NCBI RefSeq assembly: GCF_032062135.1 | Contig: NC_092860.1 | Coordinates: 63,545,330-63,609,329, forward strand | Direction of reading: 5' to 3' | Source: Pyxicephalus adspersus | Lineage: Eukaryota > Chordata > Amphibia > Anura > Pyxicephalidae | DNA: 64,000 bases | Shown: piece after piece, positions 34,206 to 46,871 of the stretch | Numbering within the stretch: the first letter of the stretch is position 1 | Layout: each line of letters opens with the position of its first letter | The notes under the pieces: generated by a model | Database searches by the model: none | Seen by the model: only the letters and a program-made list of their open reading frames with translations | Told to the model about the DNA's origin: nothing | Made by a program: the position numbers and the translations under genes

Positions 34206-37013
34206 ACCATCATCCCTTTACACTACTCTTCTGCATATATGGAATTCATTTTCTCTATAAACATTTGTAAACCATTCTGGTAAGTGCTGGGCCACCTCCC
34301 TGCAAAGCAGCTCCATTCCAGCCCTAAAGGACACACCGGGGTCAGGAGGGACTATGCACATCTCCATTTTCTTCAACCCTTCCATGTAAAGTAAAATTGT
34401 TGGGTTTAGGCCCGCTTTAAGTAAGTACAGTAGTTTACAGGAATACAGGATTCTGATACAATTGGACTATGCTGCCACCTTCTGGAGGATTTGAACACCA
34501 ATAACACAATATTGAGTTCTGCACTAAAATACAGTCTGAGCCTATTTGCAATATATAACAGATATATCATAGTTTTTGTTTTAACAATGTTTTCCTTTGT
34601 AAAACCCAAAAACAAAATAGTATATTGCAGAAACAAAATTATATATAGCAGTTTACTAGCATTTGGATGTGTTTTTTTTTTTTGCAGGATTTCATTTCTT
34701 TAGTTTTACTTATTGATTTTGTCAATGATAAACTTTCTGTCTTAGGGCAGCTAAACTCACCGCACTGTATCAGTTAAGGAGCAGAGCTGATCAGCCCTAA
34801 GCTGCTTTTCTGATTCAGACTACTTACATTTGCTTCTTTTCATCTTCACTACATAAAGGGAAGTTGCCTTGTAGTTCACAAAATAAAGAGATAACATTGT
34901 TTGAAATGTCTATTTAGTCCACAGAAAGTTAGAAGGATTTCTTAATGCATCAACATATATTTTTAGGTAGTAACGTACTTACTGCACCACAGTCAAAATT
35001 GTAAACAGGTAAACTTTAGGATAAAGGATGATTTATAAAAATGAAACTCCTCTAAAACATATGGTTGTTGCTTGCATAAAATATTAAAAGCTTCACTAAA
35101 ACAGAACAACTGTTGGAACAAACAAGCATATAATGAGCAGTTCAGCTTATAGAGCGCAGCAGTCAAGAAATAAAAACACAACGTACAAAGAGCACTCAGG
35201 CAATTCACCAAAGCAGATAAAAGGAGTAGTCACAAGTATACTATGTACAGAGCAGCATACAGATTGCAGTGGCTAAGGGTATAGAGAAGTGTTAAATATT
35301 GTTGGTCATTGGGGCAAAAAATAGTCTATTGTTAGTTGTCATTTGAATGAACAAATACCCATCATCGGAAGCCAGGAGGAATGCCGTAAACTTGGTTCTC
35401 AGTGGTTGGGAAAATGCCATGCATTCATGTTCAGTGGGAGGAAAAAATAAAGATTGTGGGGATATTTTGTCTTTAGGAATGGAGGAGTTGCTTTCCCTAC
35501 CTTTCTACCTTGAATTTCAATTTTCACACACTTCAGAACTTTTCCCATGCACGGAGCAGAGGTAAATGTCACCTTATTTCTACCTCCCAGGTATTTTATA
35601 GAACAGAAGATAGGAGAAGTAGTAAAGTCGCTCAACTCATTTTGATAGGTTTGTGGGATTTCCACTGTTTCCCTAGCATTTATTAGTGCTAATACACAGT
35701 GTTCCAGCACTGGGCCCTTACTGCCAGGGTTAATGACTTTACAGGATAAAGGAAGCTCCCACAGGATCCAAGGTACATGACAGCTATGAGTGCAGTCCAG
35801 ATCAGTGGCAACTCTAGGAGTTTAAAAAAGCAAAGCCTGGATGCAGAAGTAATAGCTGCACATTAAGCTCAAACCTTACGGAGTATGCAAAGCTATTACA
35901 GTGGTATAGAAATGAACACAGAATAGTAGAAAAAAATTGTCACCGGAGAAAGGGGGAAAATCCTTTGCCACTCTTGACACACCTAGAAGAAAAAGTTTTG
36001 TGTGGAGAAAATATTAAAAAATAGAACTAAAGGGAAGGGAAGGGGAAAAAAAGAAAAACAAAATATTATAAAAGTCTTAGCTATTGGGATATTGCTATAG
36101 GTTTAATAAACTAGTTGCAGAGATCCTGCTGTGCTAATAGACCTAATACTTGGTGACACACTTATAAAAGAAACACTGCAAATTTAACACCAAAACGCTT
36201 AGCAACATGTGCATAATTGTTACCCATGGGCAAATCTTCATATCCCCATTACAGACCCCTGTCCAAAAGCCAACAAGTCTAGTTTTGTAAAAACTGGTTC
36301 TGTCCAGTTAAAAAAAAACACCATGAATGACAGAAAACACATGGTGATGTCACTGCTGCTAAAATCCCCTTCCATGTTTTAATACCATATAACTTGTCTT
36401 TGTTAAGGCTTTCCAAAGTCCTCTGTGTCCCATATTCACTTTTACACCTGAGCCAAATGGTTCCACCTGTTAAACTTTAGTGCATGTGTCTCTCCAGCAG
36501 GTTTAACCCGGTCGCAGTGCCCAGATGTCGTTCCTCCCCTACCCACCTCTCATCTGCAGCTCTAACCCTGTTGATAACATCCCCTAAAATGTCATCACTG
36601 TGGAATCATTAGAAAATAAACTTTGCCACTAAAACTAATTTAGGGTTCAGTTATGTGTAACAGGGCAGGGCCATTGCAGTGAAATGTTAGAGGGGTTTAG
36701 CAACAAGTGTCCCCCACTTGCATCTACATTTTCAGTTGCCTTACACCTCACAGCTCCAGAGAAGTTGTGGTTCAAAGATGAGAAGCAGACAGGGTAGCAT
36801 AGTATGACAGTTATAGTTTAGTGAAAGGTAGGTATAAATTTAGGGGCCCCACCCCAATCTTTCTCATGCAGTGCAAGGTGGCGCTGGAGGGAACAGTGAG
36901 CATCAGAAAGGAAACCCGAGTCAGAGTGGGACTCGAGCTTGGTTTGTGGATGGAAAAACAATTTTCATGAAAATTCCTTTTAACTAATTATAGCCTCAGT
37001 GGCACATTGGAAG
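34206..37013. other. No gene recognised
   Basis: About 2.8 kb with no domain-bearing frame on either strand and no clear repeat boundaries. The 35399-35710 minus frame (103 codons) has no features I can support. Confidence 0.3.
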
Positions 37014-37209
37014 TTAGGCTGAATTCATACTGGCGGAAAGGTTGCATTTAATGCTTCCTCATGCCAGGAACCACTGCTGTTGGAAAAACTGCTAAGTCTG
37101 AAAAAGCTTAGCAGTTAATGCCTGAAACCAATCCCAAGTGCCTAGCAGTTGCTTTTACATTTGGGAGTGGTAAATGGCAGTTTTTACTGCTAATGTGAAC
37201 TAAGCCTAA
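37014..37209. mobile_element. Short MITE, TTAGGCT termini
   Basis: The left end TTAGGCTGAATTCATACTGG and right end GCTAATGTGAACTAAGCCTAA are inverted repeats with a few mismatches. An inner inverted pair is AACTGCTAAG/CTTAGCAGTT. It is 196 bp long and non-coding. The superfamily is uncertain. Confidence 0.65.
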
Positions 37210-38224
37210 CTTGTTACACTACATTTATTACACTATTACATTACAAGTGATTACGCTCATAAAACAGAAAATAGGAGGTTGGGTCACAATATATGAGCAC
37301 TGGACAGCTGGGGCATAGTAAAAAAATGGAAAAATTGGACATACTAACGGGGCAGGCATTAGAAAGTTGTAACAAGATACAATCGGGAGCAGTACATTTG
37401 CTGCATCTTGCCACTCCCACTTTTGGACCGCCAGGCTATAGCTTCCCCAGGCTGAAAACCTTTTCTGGTGAAAACACTTTAGTGGATCATTATTGAGTTA
37501 ATTATAACTTCGGGGCACAGTTTTGTTAAATTAAAACCAATGTTCACTACATATTTCTAATACAATACAAATACATTTTAAATACATATACAAGAAGGCT
37601 AAATGGAACCAGAATATTCATATTAAAAAGCAATTTACTTTCAGCTCTGGACAGTCTTTCCATAAAATCTGATAATCAACCCTCTGTTTTGGAATCTTCA
37701 TTTGGATACTTGCAGCCAATTTTAAACTTTTTTTTCAAACCTAAAAATATGGCTTCTCTGGCATATGGATATTCAAACTTTTAATATCCCTGTAGCACAG
37801 GCCACAATTTCTCGATTAGTGGTAGTCTGATAATTAAATCTGATCAGAACTCTGATCTGAGCTACTCTAATTTTTGATTGAAATCCAAAAGAGAGATCAA
37901 ATTCTAAATTTTGATATCCACAGCAAGCACAATATTACAGGAAAGCAAGCACAATATTACATTAAGTGCAAATAAGGTCTCTTATCCCATTTATTACATA
38001 CTTGTCATAATGAGACTTCTCCAAGTAAACTGCATTCAGGTGCACTTTAATGGTTTAAGGGTTTCTGGTGCAGAGGCAATCCTCAGAGGCCCTCCAGAGT
38101 TTAGGCAAATGCAGAGTTAAAATGGCATTTATCTCTTAACCATATACTGTCATTGCTAAACAGTCTACAGTCTATATATAGTACCCTTTTGAACTGAAAC
38201 TCTATGCATCACAGCTATCCTGCA
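37210..38224. other. No gene recognised
   Basis: AT-rich single-copy-looking sequence. CAGCAAGCACAATATTACA is repeated locally at about 37921-37960. Confidence 0.3.
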
Positions 38225-39065
38225 CCCAAATATTTTTTTTAAACATTCTTTATTTAGGATTTTTAATATTACAAATAAACAGCAATAAACGTACGCATGT
38301 AAAAGGAAAATTGAACAAGGTAAATATACAAAATATAGTAACGCAATCAAGTACAGAAAGGAAAAAACAAAGGCAAAAATGTTAGTACCATCAAAAGAAC
38401 AGGAACAAATAGTGCTCCTGTAAAAAAAATACAAAAAAGCTGTTCTTATGGAGGGAGAGGAAGAGGGAAGAAAGAGAGGAAAAAAAAAAGGGGGGAGGGG
38501 GGCAATTATGTTTATCACAAATGGTCATTGACCCTGTAGAGAGGGGCCCAGGTGGTTTCTGTATTCCTGAGAGGAGGAAAATTCAGACCAATAATACCAG
38601 GTGTTATATAACCTTCTATTTGTACCCCTGGCAGAGAAAATAAGATCCTCTAATTTATGGATCTCGTAAATTCTCTGAAACCACAGTCGTACGGGTGGGA
38701 GGCTCCGTTTTTCGCCAATAAGTCGCAATACATAATGATGCTGCCACTATCATATATCTCATCACTGAATTCTTGTAAGTTTTAGCTGAGAAGGAATTGT
38801 GCTGAAGGACAAAAAATGCTGGATCATTTGGTATATGTGTCTGTCATCCATTGGGGTATTGATCGTACTATATCCCAAAACTGACCTAGAAGGGGGCATT
38901 CCCAAAAAATATGTAACAGAGAGCCCACTTCTTCCGAACATCTCCATCACTTATCAGACTCATTCGGGAAATACTGATGTAGTTTATCTAGGATGAGATA
39001 CTATCTAGAGAGTAATTTATAGCTGAATTCCTGAAATCTGCTACTAATACAGACTGAGTCCAGAG
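38225..39065 (-). mobile_element. L1-type LINE, 3' end
   Basis: Minus-strand pieces are FSYKLLSR, CSEEVGSLLHIFWECPLLG (zinc-knuckle-like L1 ORF2 C-terminus, first Cys positions partly lost), then in other frames FREFTRSINxRI-like text and VNDHL. A 3' UTR follows, with CCTAAATAAAGAATG and an A tail at 38225-38250. It is strongly 5'-truncated and belongs to a subfamily different from the L1 at 13-17 kb, to judge by its 3' end. Confidence 0.75.
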
Positions 39066-39113
39066 TACCATCTTCTCTCTCTGTGCCAATGAAAATTTAT
39101 TTTCATTCAGATC

Positions 39114-39448
39114 ATGTCTGGCTCTGCTGTTTCTCGATGTAAGTGCCAAAACAACCCTGATTCATTTTGTTATATCTCTGGCAGTTTCCCAGTCCCATTC
39201 CCAGTCAAAAGGCTGATGTCAGCACGTTTGTAGAGCAAGCCTATTTGGCATATTTCAAAGTTAAACTTGGTGATCAAGATAGACCTTGGGCCCCTCATAA
39301 GGTGTTGAAACAGTGTGTCGAGGGTTTACAGATGTGGATAAGGGGATCACGTGATAAGATGCCATTTGGTATACCTATGGTTTGGAGAGAGCCAGGAGAT
39401 CATTTCAGTGACTGTTACTTTTGTAATAGTGAAAACTTCAGGATATAA
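39114..39448 (+). pseudogene. N-terminal copy of an unclassified Cys-rich (CYxCG...WREP...DCYFC) family
   Basis: From ATG 39114: CKCQNNPDSFCYISGSF, a frame break, then STFVEQAYLAYFKVKLGDQD, RPWAPHK, GIPMVWREPGDHFSDCYFC. These match position by position the N-terminal part of the next locus (39985-40300). The second Cys of CYxCG is Ser here and the Cys before QCVEG is changed. Only the N-terminal region is present. TTTTCATTCAG just before the start looks like a splice acceptor. Confidence 0.8.
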
Positions 39449-39984
39449 CAAAATAAATATAACATAGTATCCTAGTCTACCATGGGCTATACTCCCAGTA
39501 CAAATGTGCTGATGTTCACCCTTTGACTGGGAATGGTGAAACTGCCACAGTTATAATAAAATGAATCGTTTGTTGTTTAGGCACTTAGGACGAGAAACAG
39601 CAGCGCCAGATATGATCTGAAAGAAAGGAAATACGTGTGTAAGTAGAAAAATAAAATTTGCTTATTCACTACACAGAGCAGCACACAACCTCTGACCACG
39701 CTGTCTTGCATGTAAATGATTGGCCTGTACAGTAATCGCATTATTATAAGCGGTAGAGAAAAATCTGACGTGATAGAAGAAAACTGCACTCTCAGAATCA
39801 GCATACCTATTTTAGTTTAAATAAGCCTCAAAATTGAAGTCAACAAAAAATTTGTTCAAAATTGTTCCCCAGTGTTATCAATCTTTACACTGATGTTTTG
39901 CATTTTATATATTAAATGTAGCATTTTTTTCATGAAACTTCCATTTGCCTTCTTTTTATTCATACTTTTTTTTTTTTTAAATAG

Positions 39985-41595
39985 GAGTTCTTCAAGAAGT
40001 TGTTTAAATGACCCCAATCAATTTTGCTACATTTGTGGTGAATATTCTCAGCAAAAACAGAGAAGAAACATACCAGAATTTGTGAAACAAGCATATCTTG
40101 CATATTTTGGTATTAAACTACGGGACCAAGATAAATATTGGGCTCCCCATATGATATGCCAAACTTGTGTAGAGTGTCTGCGTCAGTGGAAAAATGGAAA
40201 ACTGAAAAGTATGAAATTTAGTGTACCTATGGTATGGCGAGAGCCCAAAAATCATCAGAATGATTGTTATTTTTGTGCTGTGAATGTAAAAGGTTTCAAT
40301 CGTTACAAGAAAAACACGTGCAAGTACCCCGCTTTGGAATCAGCAAGATGAGCTGTGCCGCATGATGCTGATGTTCCCATACCAGTGTTCAGTACATTCG
40401 CTGATATTCCTGTATGTGATAGAGTATATACAGGGTTTGGAGAATAATCCAGGAGATAGCAGTGGAAGTGAATGTGAAAGTAGTTTTTCATCAAACCAGC
40501 AGTTCTTCCACGATGCCTAATGATTTAATACGTGACCTAAGTCTGTCAAAACAAGCATCTAAACTTTTAGCATCCAGGCTAAAAGAAAAGAACTGTGAGA
40601 CCGGATGTTAAAATAACGGTTTATAGGACAAGAGAGGTGACACTCCTATCATATTTAAGTGAAGATGGAGACTTTGTGTACTGTTGTAACTACTAGCCCA
40701 TATGAGAGTACCAGAATACCAAGCAGAAGACTGGCGGCTTTTCTTAAACAGTTCCACTTGAAGTTTGAAATTTGTTTTACTGCATAATGGCAACTGCTAT
40801 GCGCCAATTCCAATTGGTCACTCAACAAAACTTAAAGAAGAATATGAAAATATCAAAATGGTCTTACAAAAGCTTTGCTATCATGAACACCAATGGTCCA
40901 TTTGTGTTGATTTAAAAATGGCAAACTTCCTACTTAGAAAGCAAAGTGGATACACAAAAGTATCCAAGTTTCATCTGCTTGTGGGATAGCAGAGCAGGAT
41001 CACTGGAAAAAAAGTGACATGGCCTCCAAGGGAAAACATGAAAAAAGGTGCAGCGAACATCAATAACGAGCAATTGGTTGACAAAGAAAAAATCATTACC
41101 CCTCCACCACACATAAAGATTGGATTAATGAAGCAATTTGTTAGAGTGCTGAACAAGGACGGTGATTGTTTCAAATACATTTGTATGTGATACATTTGTA
41201 TTCACTCCTGGATTGAGTAATGAAAATTAAAAGCAGGAATCTTTGATAGACCCCATATTCGGAAACTGATAAATGATTCAAATTTCACAAGTTACATGAC
41301 TGATACTGAAGCTTCTGCCAGGCACAGCTATGCCATAGTTGTCAAGAACTTCTTGGGTAACCATAAAGCACAAAATTATGAAGAACTGGTACAAAACTTG
41401 CTCTTAAACTTTAAAAATGTGGGTGCAACTATAAGCATTAAGGTACACTATCTCTATAGCCATTTTCAAAAATTTCCAGAAAACCTTGGCAATTTCAGTG
41501 AGGAACGGGGGGAGAGGTTACATCAAGATATAAAGGTGATGGAAGAAAGGTATCAGGGCAGATGGGATAGACACATGATGGCACACTACTGCTAG
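39985..41595 (+). pseudogene. Unclassified Cys-rich protein family, near full-length broken copy
   Basis: After a TTTTTAAATAG acceptor-like site: CLNDPNQFCYICGEYSQQ, NIPEFVKQAYLAYFGIKLRD, HMICQTCVECLRQW, VPMVWREPKNHQNDCYFC (three Cys pairs). Broken frames follow: LKFVLLHNGNCYAPIPIGHS, WSICVDLKMANFLL, FICLWDSRAGS, PPHIKLGLMKQFV, then ARHSYAIVVKNFLGN and FSEERGERLHQDIKVMEERY ending HMMAHYC. From memory, similar long proteins occur in many copies in arthropod and some vertebrate genomes without a known function. Spaced acidic residues (CVDLK; GERLHQD) could be an RNase H-like active site, but that is conjecture. At least six frame breaks. Confidence 0.75.
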
Positions 41596-42470
41596 AGCCT
41601 TCAACGTGATTATCCTGATCATCAGCATAAAAGAAAATCTTACAAACTTGAGTTTTTTCATTAGTTCTGTAAATATAATGAATATAGAATATATTGACAT
41701 TATTTCAAAAATGTAGTTTTGTATACATAGGCATATCTAGTTTATAATTTTGCTTAATTTTCATGTTTCATTAGTAAGAAGAAATGGGCTAATTAATTTG
41801 GGTGCTTTATTAGAAAGCATCAATAGTGTATTTCAACAAACAAGCAGAATTGCTCATAATATTATACAAAAATTTTTGTCTAAATACCTAAGCATGAATG
41901 ATTATTAATGTTTAATTAATTGTTTCTTGAGAAAAACTTTTATGGTAAAAAATATTGTGTTATATTTAATTTGATAACAAATGCATTCATTTATGAATAA
42001 ATAGGGGTCCAAATTTTTTGTGAAGTTTGGTTGCAAAAGTGTGAAGATTATATGAGAAACCCTGTAATATGTAAATGTATTTTTCATGTTGATTGAAGAA
42101 AGGCAACAAACACGCCATTTAACCACAGAACTACTGGCTAGGAAGCTGACGCTCTACTGTTTTGGCCAGTTTAAACAAAAGTAAAAAAAAATTAAAACAA
42201 TAAGGTTTTATTTATTGTTTTTATCGAGTGGCTTTAAAGTAGTAGCATGCATAAAAATGTATATAAAGTATAGCATGCATAAAAATCAGGAAAAGGAACT
42301 TTACCACTTAAATATGAACCACATTCTTTGGTAGTTTAAAAAAAAAAACACAAACCTTAACTACATAAACAAAAACAAAAGCTGGAAAACCTAAAACAGC
42401 TTATAAATTAAACTTGGAATATAGTTGTAGAGTAGAATAGCAGTTAAACGCAATCCAAAACTAAATCAAT
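41596..42470. other. AT-rich gap between two convergent genes
   Basis: No domain-bearing frame. GTAGCATGCATAAAAATG occurs twice, at about 42241 and 42268. Confidence 0.4.
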
Positions 42471-43600
42471 GTAGTGTTCCAAGAAACAGAATTGTTTCTG
42501 CCACTTCCTCTTTCAAAGAAGCTCTTAAATCTGACTTGATTATTTTTAGAGCTGAAAATAGTCTTTCAACACTGACTTGGATGGGTGGCATTGCTGTTAT
42601 GGTTCTAGCCACATCACTAATAATCTCGGGATAAACAAGGATGGCTTCTTCTACAGTCAGTTTCGATGAGCGACCATACTTTTCTACTTGAAATCTCTTT
42701 ATTTGGACATTTTCTGGTTATTTATCTTTCATGCATATGCAAAGTCGCTTTACTGTTGAAAGTTCCATTTTGTCCAAGTAGGAATCAAAGTCTATTTCTT
42801 CATTTGAAGAGGATGATCCTGAGTTACCAGTGCTTATAGCTTCATCCAGTGCTGGTGTTTCAGGTAGTAATCCCTTCATGTGAACTGCTACATCATAGAG
42901 GGCCTTTTTTGCAGTATCAGTCCGGTCATAGATTAAAAAAATTCTGCTCATTGGATCAACATAAATAGCAGATAACAAGATTCAATAATCCAGTTGGGGA
43001 TTCTCTTTTTTCTTCATTAAAGATACAATGCCATCAGCTATTAGTCCTCCACTTTTGTTCAGGCAATATATCAAGCTCTTCCATTTTAAGAATTTACCAG
43101 ATGTTAAATCTTCAGATTGCAAACTCTTGGTGACAGTAAAGGGGTTAAAAAGTAGATTTTCCAGTGCTTTTACTTGTGTCCACTGGCTTTCAGTTAATTT
43201 TTATTGTCCAGTTCTTCAAGAAGGTCTTTTAGTTCTCTTACCATCAAATAAGTGCTTCCCCAGCGTGTTTGATCCAAAATTGCTCTTTTTCCTGCACGTC
43301 TTTTCTAAATGGCATCTGTTTTAGGGACCCTGGCTGCAAAAGTTACTTGCCTCAATTTGCCAATTAGAGTAGCTGCATGACGATCTTTCAATCCAACTCC
43401 TATTGCAAGTTGCAGAGTATGAACAGCACAACGCATATGTTTATTAGTAGTACGCTTAGATGCTTCAACAATGTTATCCAAAGAGTAAAGTGCTCATAAA
43501 CAGCAGACTTCATCATGTTCGTTGACAAACTTTCTGCCATTGTGAATGGAGTGCCGCTTTCACTAAAATATAAATATATTCTACTAACTAGCAAATTCTT
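42471..43600 (-). pseudogene. hAT transposase, C-terminal half, broken
   Basis: Minus strand: MRCAVHTLQLAIGVGLKDR (43437-43385; the conserved C..H.LQL block), GKRAILDQTRWGSTYLMV, LSAIYVDPMSRIFLIYD (42970-42920), an acidic Ser-rich spacer, and IPPIQVSVERLFSALKIIKS with DLRASLKEEVAETILFL (42600-42490), the hAT dimerisation region. Several stops and shifts are present. The N-terminal BED finger and first catalytic Asp region are absent: a CA-rich tract begins at about 43600. It lies tail-to-tail with the Cys-rich gene. Confidence 0.8.
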
Positions 43601-44076
43601 TGATTTAAATACAAACATACACATAGTCTTGCACTATTGCAAACATACATACATACAACACGGCACTATACACACAAATAAGCACTACTGCACTACTACT
43701 TAGACATAAGTTGTCCTATAACAGAAAAACATGCACAAACATATATACTATACACACACACACACACACACACACAGCCCTACATTTCACTCAGAAACAC
43801 ACACAATATGCACTATACACAAACATTCATACATTCCTGCACCATACACACAAATATACTCATAGCCCTGCAGTTTTATCCTGAAACCTGCACACAGCCT
43901 TCTATCATAGTACACACAAGCAGCCATCCAGTTTTAAAATAAACAAACACAGTTGATTCCAAAAAGCTGTTCCTCCAAGTTCTAGGTAGATGAGCAGACG
44001 CTGCTGCCTTTATCTTTGTTTGCTGATCTTCTGCTGAAGACAGGGCAGTGGGAGGCTCCAGGGCCAGGGGGGCCAC
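43601..44076. repeat. CA-rich degenerate repeat with (CA)n
   Basis: Repeated ACTATACACACAAA-type phrases and a pure (AC) run at 43749-43777. The right part (43930-44070) has no recognised content. Confidence 0.7.
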
Positions 44077-46480
44077 TCAACCCCCCTAGCGATCTAATTC
44101 TGTCCTTTTTTGTTTGCATAGAAATTTTTGTTTATATTGTGCACCTGTAATTCTTAGACCTAACTCCTGGGTATAATAATTACATTTATTTATTATAATC
44201 ATAAATTATAATTACATAAATATAAAATCATAATTATAAAAAAAAATAATGAAATAATGGACCACAACATTGTAATTTAAAAAAAAAAAAATTATTGATA
44301 AATATAAATTAAATGCAGATTTTGGAAAAAAAATTTTACATTTTTAGTAGACATCCTAGGTGTGAAATATTTTGAAGCAGGGTGCTGCACAAAGTCCAAA
44401 ATCACAGTCAGGACAGTAGAACCTGGTTTCTTTGCATTTCTTCCTTACTCTGTCATCGGTCTTTGAGCAGCAAACCATGCACATCCTTGTAGGCGCTGGC
44501 TTTTTCTGGGTTGGTGGGATGTATTCAATGAAGTGATGACCGGTCAGGCATTCTGGGTTGACAGCGGTGGAAGAACAACGTCCAGGTCTATGCATAGCCA
44601 CTGATGGTGTTTGGTGGTTCTTGACTATGGATTCGGAAACTTGCAAAATGAAGTCTGAATGATTCACAGGCCTCTGACTATTTTTTTTTGTACAGAATGT
44701 AGGCATTCCATAGGCACTGCTCAACTAGATGCCTGAAAATCTTCTTGTAGTACTTCCTTTGCTGTTCCCTCATCGGTGGGTAGAATGTCATGGTTTGGTC
44801 AGCTCTGTCGACACCTCCCATGGTGTTGTTGTAGTCACCACCTGTGGCTTCATCACTTCTTTCCCACATTTTGTGTGTACCAGAATGGTGGAGGCATCAT
44901 GGACAGTACTCATCAGGCACACATTTTTCTTGTCATGCCATCTCAGGGCCATCATCTTGCCTTTCTGTCAGGCAACAATTTCTCCTGTCTTCAGCTTCCC
45001 TTTTACAAACAGTGATGGCAGGTTGCGCTGGTTAGCCCCAACGATTCCATAGGCATCTGTGTGGCAGAAGGAACTCATAAAGCTCAGGAGAGGTGTAGAA
45101 ATTGTCAGAGGTGACACAATAGCCCTGACCTAGCATTGGCTCAATGAGGGATAGCACTGAAGATGTTGCCAATCCATAATGGCTGTTACTGGGGTTGAAT
45201 TGTGTCCCTTTTCCAGTGTACAGTACTGTATTCCGGATGTAGCCAGATGCGCACAGCAAATACGTTTTCACGCCAAATCGTGCCCTCTTTGACGCAATGT
45301 ACTGCACCCAGCTGAGCCTCCTCTTGTAAGCCATTAGACTTTCGTCAATGCTGACATCTCTTTCTGGCACATAGGTTTGCTGGAAATTTTACAGAATCAT
45401 CTGAGACACTTCCCAAATTTTCTTCAGTTTAGGTGCAGAATTGGGTAGCCTCATCTAATTCTTCATTGTTTGCGAAGTGAAGGTATTTTATGATGAGGGA
45501 AAAGTGGTTCTGGCATGACTGTGCCAAAGAATGGAGTGTCAATCATTTTATTCTTGGACCAGTACCACTTCTTCATGGGTTTGCCCACAACTCCCTGAAG
45601 GATCAAGCCCAAAAACAGCCAAATGTCATCCTTGGTCACAAGTTCCCACTTTCTGCTTCTTGCAAACCTGTTGTTGTCTACTGTACCTGCATAAAACAAA
45701 ATAAAAAAGGTATTTTAGGATATGTTCTTTATAGTGTGAAGAATGCAAGTAATATGTTAGCAAACAAAGAGCAGCATATATGTTAGCATAAAAAAAGAAA
45801 ATTAGCAAAAATATTTCAAAAAGTTAGCAAACACATAGCAACACATGTTGGCATAGAAAAAATGTAAAAAGTTAGCAAACACAAGAGCAGCTTACCTGTT
45901 TGTCTCTGGACAATTTTTTCGAAAACTTCATCGGTCAAAAAAAACTTCAAGTATGCCAGGGGGTCGTTGCATTTAGCCTCAATTTCCATCCCAGGTGCGC
46001 CTGTGAATGGAAATTTTGGCGGTGCTGCCTGGTCCGCATCAAGGTAAATGGAGCACCATGTGCGCACAGCACTAACCTTCACGTTCAAAATTGTAGCTCG
46101 GTTCACTTTCGCTGTCTGATGACAAATTTCCTGGTTAATCACTATCGCTCAATTTCACAAGGGACTCCAAATCGCTATCGCTGCTTTCAAATTCCTCCAA
46201 ACAGCGCTTGCACCAGCGAGATGCCTTTTGGATGTCATGTGGTCTCCAGCAATCAGTCAGGAACAATCAAGTTTAAAGACAAAGTGATGAAATTATACAT
46301 TCAGGAAGTGATTTATGAGTCTTTAAAAGGTCAGATCAAGGTCAGGGCTAATAGTAGGCAAAATGTAAATCAGGGCACTGGGCAATGATGCTTGGTGCAT
46401 TAACATGTGTATTTATACTTTTATTATATGTTTTGTAGTTTATTTTACTGTAAAAAAATTTTTAAAGCAGATTACGCTTT
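44077..46480 (-). pseudogene. piggyBac transposase, degenerate copy 1, with flanks
   Basis: The left end TCAACCCCCCTAGCGATC resembles the TTAACCCCCCTAGCG ends of the MITEs. Minus-strand order is: acidic N-terminus (46215-46140), VSAVRTWCSIYLDADQAAPP, WELVTKDDIWLFLGL, MPERDVSIDESLMAYKRRLS (first catalytic Asp), VTSDNFYTSPELYEFL (second), NTMGGVDRADQTM (third), HLVEQCLWNAYILYKK, and a C-terminal Cys/His domain RMCMVCCSK...FYCPDCDFG. All three Asp positions are visible, but frame breaks separate the parts. The right end is degenerate, with no clear TTAA terminus. Confidence 0.87.
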
Positions 46481-46482
46481 CC

Positions 46483-46871
46483 TTTCCTATCCCTGAAGAT
46501 CACACCAGACCTTGTATGCACAGATGGAATGCACCAAGGTAGCCCACCAGACCCTGTATGCACAAACAGAATGCACCAAGGTAGTCCAGCAGACCCTGTA
46601 TGCACAGATGGGACCAAGGACTATACCTTGTCTGTGGAGAAATTCTCAGGGAATATTTGCAGAAGTAATTTTCAGGGATAGTCTGCCCAAAAAGTCTACA
46701 CAGAGACAGTAGTGATAGGGTAGTTTCAAACTAGCATTTGAAAACTGGGTTTGCCAAAAGAAAGGTAAAAACACATTTACTGACCCCTTCTTTTTTTCGG
46801 AGAGTCAGGCTCCAGAGGACGTATTGTTGGATAGGAGAGGGGGCACAAACGTTTTCCTATCCCTGAAGATC
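46483..46871. repeat. 19-bp direct repeats flanking 352 bp, with a minisatellite inside
   Basis: TTTCCTATCCCTGAAGATC occurs at 46483-46501 and 46853-46871. Between them are about two and a half copies of a ~51-bp unit (46508-46620: CCTTGTATGCACAGATGGAA, ATGCACCAAGGTAG). No coding function supported. Confidence 0.7.
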
